From the NCBI RefSeq assembly GCF_004341365.1, contig NZ_SLXH01000021.1, forward strand, positions 1 to 64,000: a stretch of DNA of 64,000 bases, in the 5' to 3' direction. Shown here in pieces: positions 61,689-64,000 of the stretch. The position numbers and the translations under genes were made by a program. The stretch is from Simplicispira metamorpha (GTDB taxonomy: Bacteria; Pseudomonadota; Gammaproteobacteria; Burkholderiales; Burkholderiaceae_C). Position 1 is the first letter of the stretch. The number at the start of each line of letters is the position of its first letter. The notes under the pieces are model-generated. The model saw nothing but the letters and a program-made list of their open reading frames with translations, searched no databases and had not been told where the DNA came from.

Positions 61689-62447
61689 ATGGAAATCAAG
61701 GGCAACGTATTCATCGTGACAGGCGGCGCATCGGGCCTGGGCGAAGGCACGGCACGCATGCTGGCGCAGCAAGGCGGTACCGTCGTCATTGCCGATATGC
61801 AGGAAGAAAAAGGCCAGGCCGTTGCGCGCGACATTGGCGGGGCCTTTGTCCGCTGCGATGTCAGCAACGAGGCCGATGGCCAGGCCGTGGTGGCCAAAGC
61901 CGTGTCGCTGGGACGCCTGGCGGGCTTGGTCAATTGTGCTGGCATCGCGCCGGCTGAAAAAACGGTAGGCAAAAACGGCGCCCATGCACTGGCCGTGTTC
62001 AGCAAAACCATCACGGTGAACCTGATTGGCACCTTCAACATGATTCGTCTGGCCGCCGAAGCCATGTGCAAAAACGAACCCGAAGCCACCGGCGAACGTG
62101 GTGTGCTGATTTCCACCGCCAGCGTGGCCGCCTACGATGGCCAGATTGGCCAAGCAGCCTATAGCGCCTCCAAGGGTGGTGTGGTTGGCATGACGCTGCC
62201 GATTGCGCGCGACCTGGCACGCAACGGCATCCGCAACATGACCATTGCCCCAGGCATTTTTGGTACGCCCATGCTGTTTGGCATGCCCCAGGAAGTGCAG
62301 GATGCACTGGCAGCTGGAGTGCCCTTCCCCAGCCGCCTGGGCACCCCCCAAGACTACGCCCGTCTGGTAAAGCACATTCTGGAAAACGACATGCTCAATG
62401 GCGAAGTTATTCGCCTTGATGGCGCTATTCGCCTGGCACCACGCTGA
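61689..62447 (+). CDS. SDR-family 3-hydroxyacyl-CoA dehydrogenase
   Basis: A 252-residue short-chain dehydrogenase similar to 3-hydroxyacyl-CoA dehydrogenase type 2. [11 protein letters not shown] is the NAD-binding loop, [13 protein letters not shown] follows, and the catalytic Ser-Tyr-Lys are in [20 protein letters not shown] and the next Lys-Gly. [17 protein letters not shown] and [11 protein letters not shown] fit this subgroup of fatty-acid beta-oxidation enzymes. AGGAG before the ATG at 61689 fixes the start. Substrate is inferred. Confidence 0.9.
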   Translation: MEIKGNVFIVTGGASGLGEGTARMLAQQGGTVVIADMQEEKGQAVARDIGGAFVRCDVSNEADGQAVVAKAVSLGRLAGLVNCAGIAPAEKTVGKNGAHALAVFSKTITVNLIGTFNMIRLAAEAMCKNEPEATGERGVLISTASVAAYDGQIGQAAYSASKGGVVGMTLPIARDLARNGIRNMTIAPGIFGTPMLFGMPQEVQDALAAGVPFPSRLGTPQDYARLVKHILENDMLNGEVIRLDGAIRLAPR

Positions 62448-62452
62448 TGATG

Positions 62453-62476
62453 GGGGTCGCCGCTGGCGGCGACCCC
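62453..62476. terminator. Hairpin between convergent genes
   Basis: GGGGTCGCCG-CTGG-CGGCGACCCC, a perfect 10-bp stem between the SDR and Hsp70-family gene stops. No T-run on either side. Confidence 0.6.
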
Positions 62477-62503
62477 GGCGGTTTCAGATGTAGTGGGGGG
62501 CGC

Positions 62504-63763
62504 CTATGCACGGCCTGCGTAAGCCAGCCCCGACGCCACACCGCCAAAAAGATCCCCCTCGACCAACGCAACACCCGGAAAAGCTTGCGCCAGCGCCGAC
62601 TGAAACGGGCGCAGTGCCGATGAACCTCCGGTCAAGTACACCGCCGCCAATTGCTGCGGCGCCACACCAGCGCGGCGTACGCACTCTTGCGCACAGGCGA
62701 CCACACGCCCCAAAAGTTGATCTAAATGCTGCGCCAGATCGGCAGGCGTCAGTTGCACGGCCAAGCCCGTCTCGACGCTTTCGAGTGCAATGGTTTGTGC
62801 CGCCTCCACGCAAGAGCAGCCAATTTTGGCCTGCTCCACCGCATTGGCAATGCGGTGCCCCAGGTGTTCACGCAGCACCACCATCAAGCGCTGGTGCAAG
62901 CGCTCATCGCTGTAGTCCTCACGCAGGGCTTGGGTTTCACGCAGTGCTTTGGGCGATGAAAGCCAATGGATCAAGTGCCAGGTGGCCAGATCAAAAAACA
63001 CCCGGCTGGGCACCTCACGCCCCTTGGGGCCAGTGTGCCGGTAGCCCAGCAGGGGCATGACCTGCTCCAGATTGAGCTTCTGGTCGTAGTCGGTGCCGCC
63101 AATGTGTACACCGGCAGTGGCCAGAATGTCAGCGCTGCGGTCGGGTTGCTGCATGCGTTCAGGCCCCAGACGCACCACCGTGAAGTCAGACGTGCCGCCA
63201 CCAATGTCCACCACCAGCACCGTGCGCTCGGCGGTCAGACGGCGCTCGTAGTCCAGAGCGGCAGCAATGGGCTCCAGTTGGAAGCTGACTTCCTCAAAGC
63301 CACAGCGCGATGCCGCCTGCAACAGCATGGTCTGCGCCAGCCGATCGCGTTCGGGGTTGTCGTCCACAAAATGCACTGGACGCCCCAGCACCAGGTGGCG
63401 TGGCAAGCCCCCCAACTGCACCTGGGCGCGCCGCACCAATTCCAACAGGAATCGACCGATGATGTCCTGGAAACTGACCAACTCGTTATGGATAGCGGTT
63501 TTCTCCAGGAGCAAAGGGCTCCCAAGCAGACTTTTGAGCGAGCGCATCAAGCGCCCCTCATGCTCAGCCAGATACAAACCAATCGCTTCGCGCCCAAAAT
63601 GGGTGCTGTGGGTTTCCGTATTGAAGAACAACGCGGTGGGCAGCGTGGTGGCAGCGCCCTCCAAGGCGATCAGACGGGCGTTTTCTGGGCCATGGGCCCA
63701 GGCGACGGCTGAATTGGAAGTACCGAAATCAATGCCCAGCGTGCCGGGAAGAATGCTTGTCAT
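62504..63763 (-). CDS. yegD: Hsp70-family protein, YegD type
   Basis: A 419-residue protein containing only the ATPase part of Hsp70. GTLGIDFGTSNSAVAW is phosphate-1, VLVVDIGGGTSDFTVVRL is phosphate-2 and VYLTGGSSALRPFQSAL is the adenosine motif. The substrate-binding domain of DnaK is missing, as in YegD. The role is unclear; a specialised chaperone or scaffold has been suggested for the group. The ATG at 63763 gives MTSILPGTLGI; the next ATG upstream is three codons away. Confidence 0.9.
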   Translation of the reverse strand: MTSILPGTLGIDFGTSNSAVAWAHGPENARLIALEGAATTLPTALFFNTETHSTHFGREAIGLYLAEHEGRLMRSLKSLLGSPLLLEKTAIHNELVSFQDIIGRFLLELVRRAQVQLGGLPRHLVLGRPVHFVDDNPERDRLAQTMLLQAASRCGFEEVSFQLEPIAAALDYERRLTAERTVLVVDIGGGTSDFTVVRLGPERMQQPDRSADILATAGVHIGGTDYDQKLNLEQVMPLLGYRHTGPKGREVPSRVFFDLATWHLIHWLSSPKALRETQALREDYSDERLHQRLMVVLREHLGHRIANAVEQAKIGCSCVEAAQTIALESVETGLAVQLTPADLAQHLDQLLGRVVACAQECVRRAGVAPQQLAAVYLTGGSSALRPFQSALAQAFPGVALVEGDLFGGVASGLAYAGRA

Positions 63764-63938
63764 GCGCAGCACGTCAAAAAAGTCGGCGATTGTGGCACAA
63801 CCCTTTCAAGATCGGCACCCGATGCCGCAAGGGCATCTACAGGGACTCAAAACACCCAGCACCGATGTGCATTGCACCAACGCTACCCGCCACAGGCCAC
63901 AGCAAAATCTGCGGTCGCACAGCCCGGCGCTGGGCACC
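63764..63938. other. Intergenic sequence, nothing recognised
   Basis: About 175 bases between the Hsp70-family start and the stop of the next minus-strand gene. A plus-strand frame crosses it but has no family features and no ribosome binding site. No clear promoter was identified. Confidence 0.5.
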
Positions 63939-64000
63939 TCAGGTGGAACCCAAGGCAGTGACCGGATCGAGCCGGGCTGCGTGGCGCGCGGGCATGTAAC
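63939..64000 (-). CDS. C-terminal end of a MacB/FtsX-type ABC transporter permease (partial)
   Basis: The last 20 codons of a minus-strand gene that continues beyond the window read YMPARHAARLDPVTALGST before a TGA. The pattern P-A-x-x-A-A-R-L-D-P-V-x-A-L is the standard C-terminus of MacB/LolE/FtsX-type permeases, where the last helix is followed by this basic tail. Only the very end is visible, so the subfamily is unknown. Confidence 0.7.
   Translation of the reverse strand, partial: YMPARHAARLDPVTALGST

Noticed and set aside
63757-63999. Plus-strand 80-codon frame near the right edge
   Set aside because: No ribosome binding site or family motif, and it overlaps the start of the Hsp70-family gene and the end of the partial permease gene on the other strand.

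Overview
The window looks like a high-GC chromosome segment from a betaproteobacterium of the Comamonadaceae (Acidovorax/Simplicispira-like). The pointers are the gene order gyrA-serC-pheA-tyrA-aroA::cmk-rpsA-ihfB-lapA-lapB, the aroA-cmk fusion, the cysI-DUF934-cysH-cysD-cysN order, a phasin gene, and many copies of a short intergenic repeat (core TAGCTGCTAGCGCCC ... GGGCGCTGGAGGC) that I know from this family. No rRNA or tRNA gene, CRISPR array, transposase or prophage was seen.

Layout. (1) 0.1-12.7 kb: an organosulfur and sulfate scavenging island. A minus-strand operon carries two substrate-binding proteins, two permeases, one ATPase, a cytoplasmic sulfatase and a CysB-type regulator. Divergent from it are a TauD/AtsK-type dioxygenase and a flavin-dependent monooxygenase. 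After a decayed DUF1016 nuclease remnant comes a second minus-strand group: sulfate-binding protein, SsuE-type FMN reductase, a possible small secreted peptide, and a molbindin. (2) 12.8-15.3 kb: yggX and mnmC. (3) 15.5-23.4 kb: a TSUP permease, then the assimilatory sulfate pathway (cysI, DUF934, cysH of the APS-reductase type, cysD, cysN without an APS kinase), followed by ferredoxin fdxA and a ferredoxin-NADP reductase-like flavoprotein. (4) 23.5-32.7 kb: a Cache-PAS-GGDEF-EAL protein overlapping a CytX-like permease, an SH3 protein, divergent thiD, then a TPP riboswitch and thiO-thiS-thiG-thiE. (5) 32.7-34.8 kb: gph, ubiG and an OmpA-like protein on the minus strand. (6) 35-47.3 kb: gyrA, aromatic amino-acid genes, rpsA, ihfB, lapAB and a ComEA-like helix-hairpin-helix protein. 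(7) 47.4-53.6 kb: a six-gene Mrp/Pha cation/proton antiporter operon with fused A and B subunits, then crcB and a LOG-family gene. (8) 55-64 kb: rmuC, a D-2-hydroxyacid dehydrogenase, an NhaD-like antiporter, phasin, an iron-binding protein, an SDR dehydrogenase, an Hsp70-family protein and the last codons of a probable MacB/FtsX-type permease.

Functional picture. Regions 1 and 3 form one sulfur economy. Sulfate esters and sulfonates are imported and cleaved by the sulfatase or the oxygenases. Sulfate is activated to APS (CysDN), reduced directly to sulfite by an iron-sulfur APS reductase, and then to sulfide by CysI. Several of the scavenging proteins contain no cysteine and no methionine other than the initiator, as expected for proteins made under sulfur starvation.

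The most unusual signal is the repeat. About fifteen full or degenerate copies (plus one half copy) lie in the 64 kb. Some supply stop codons (mnmC, cysH, crcB, ssuB, and the edge of rmuC), some abut or fill translation leaders (serC, cysD), and two are read in frame inside essential-type genes: the start of cysN and a conserved core motif of aroA.
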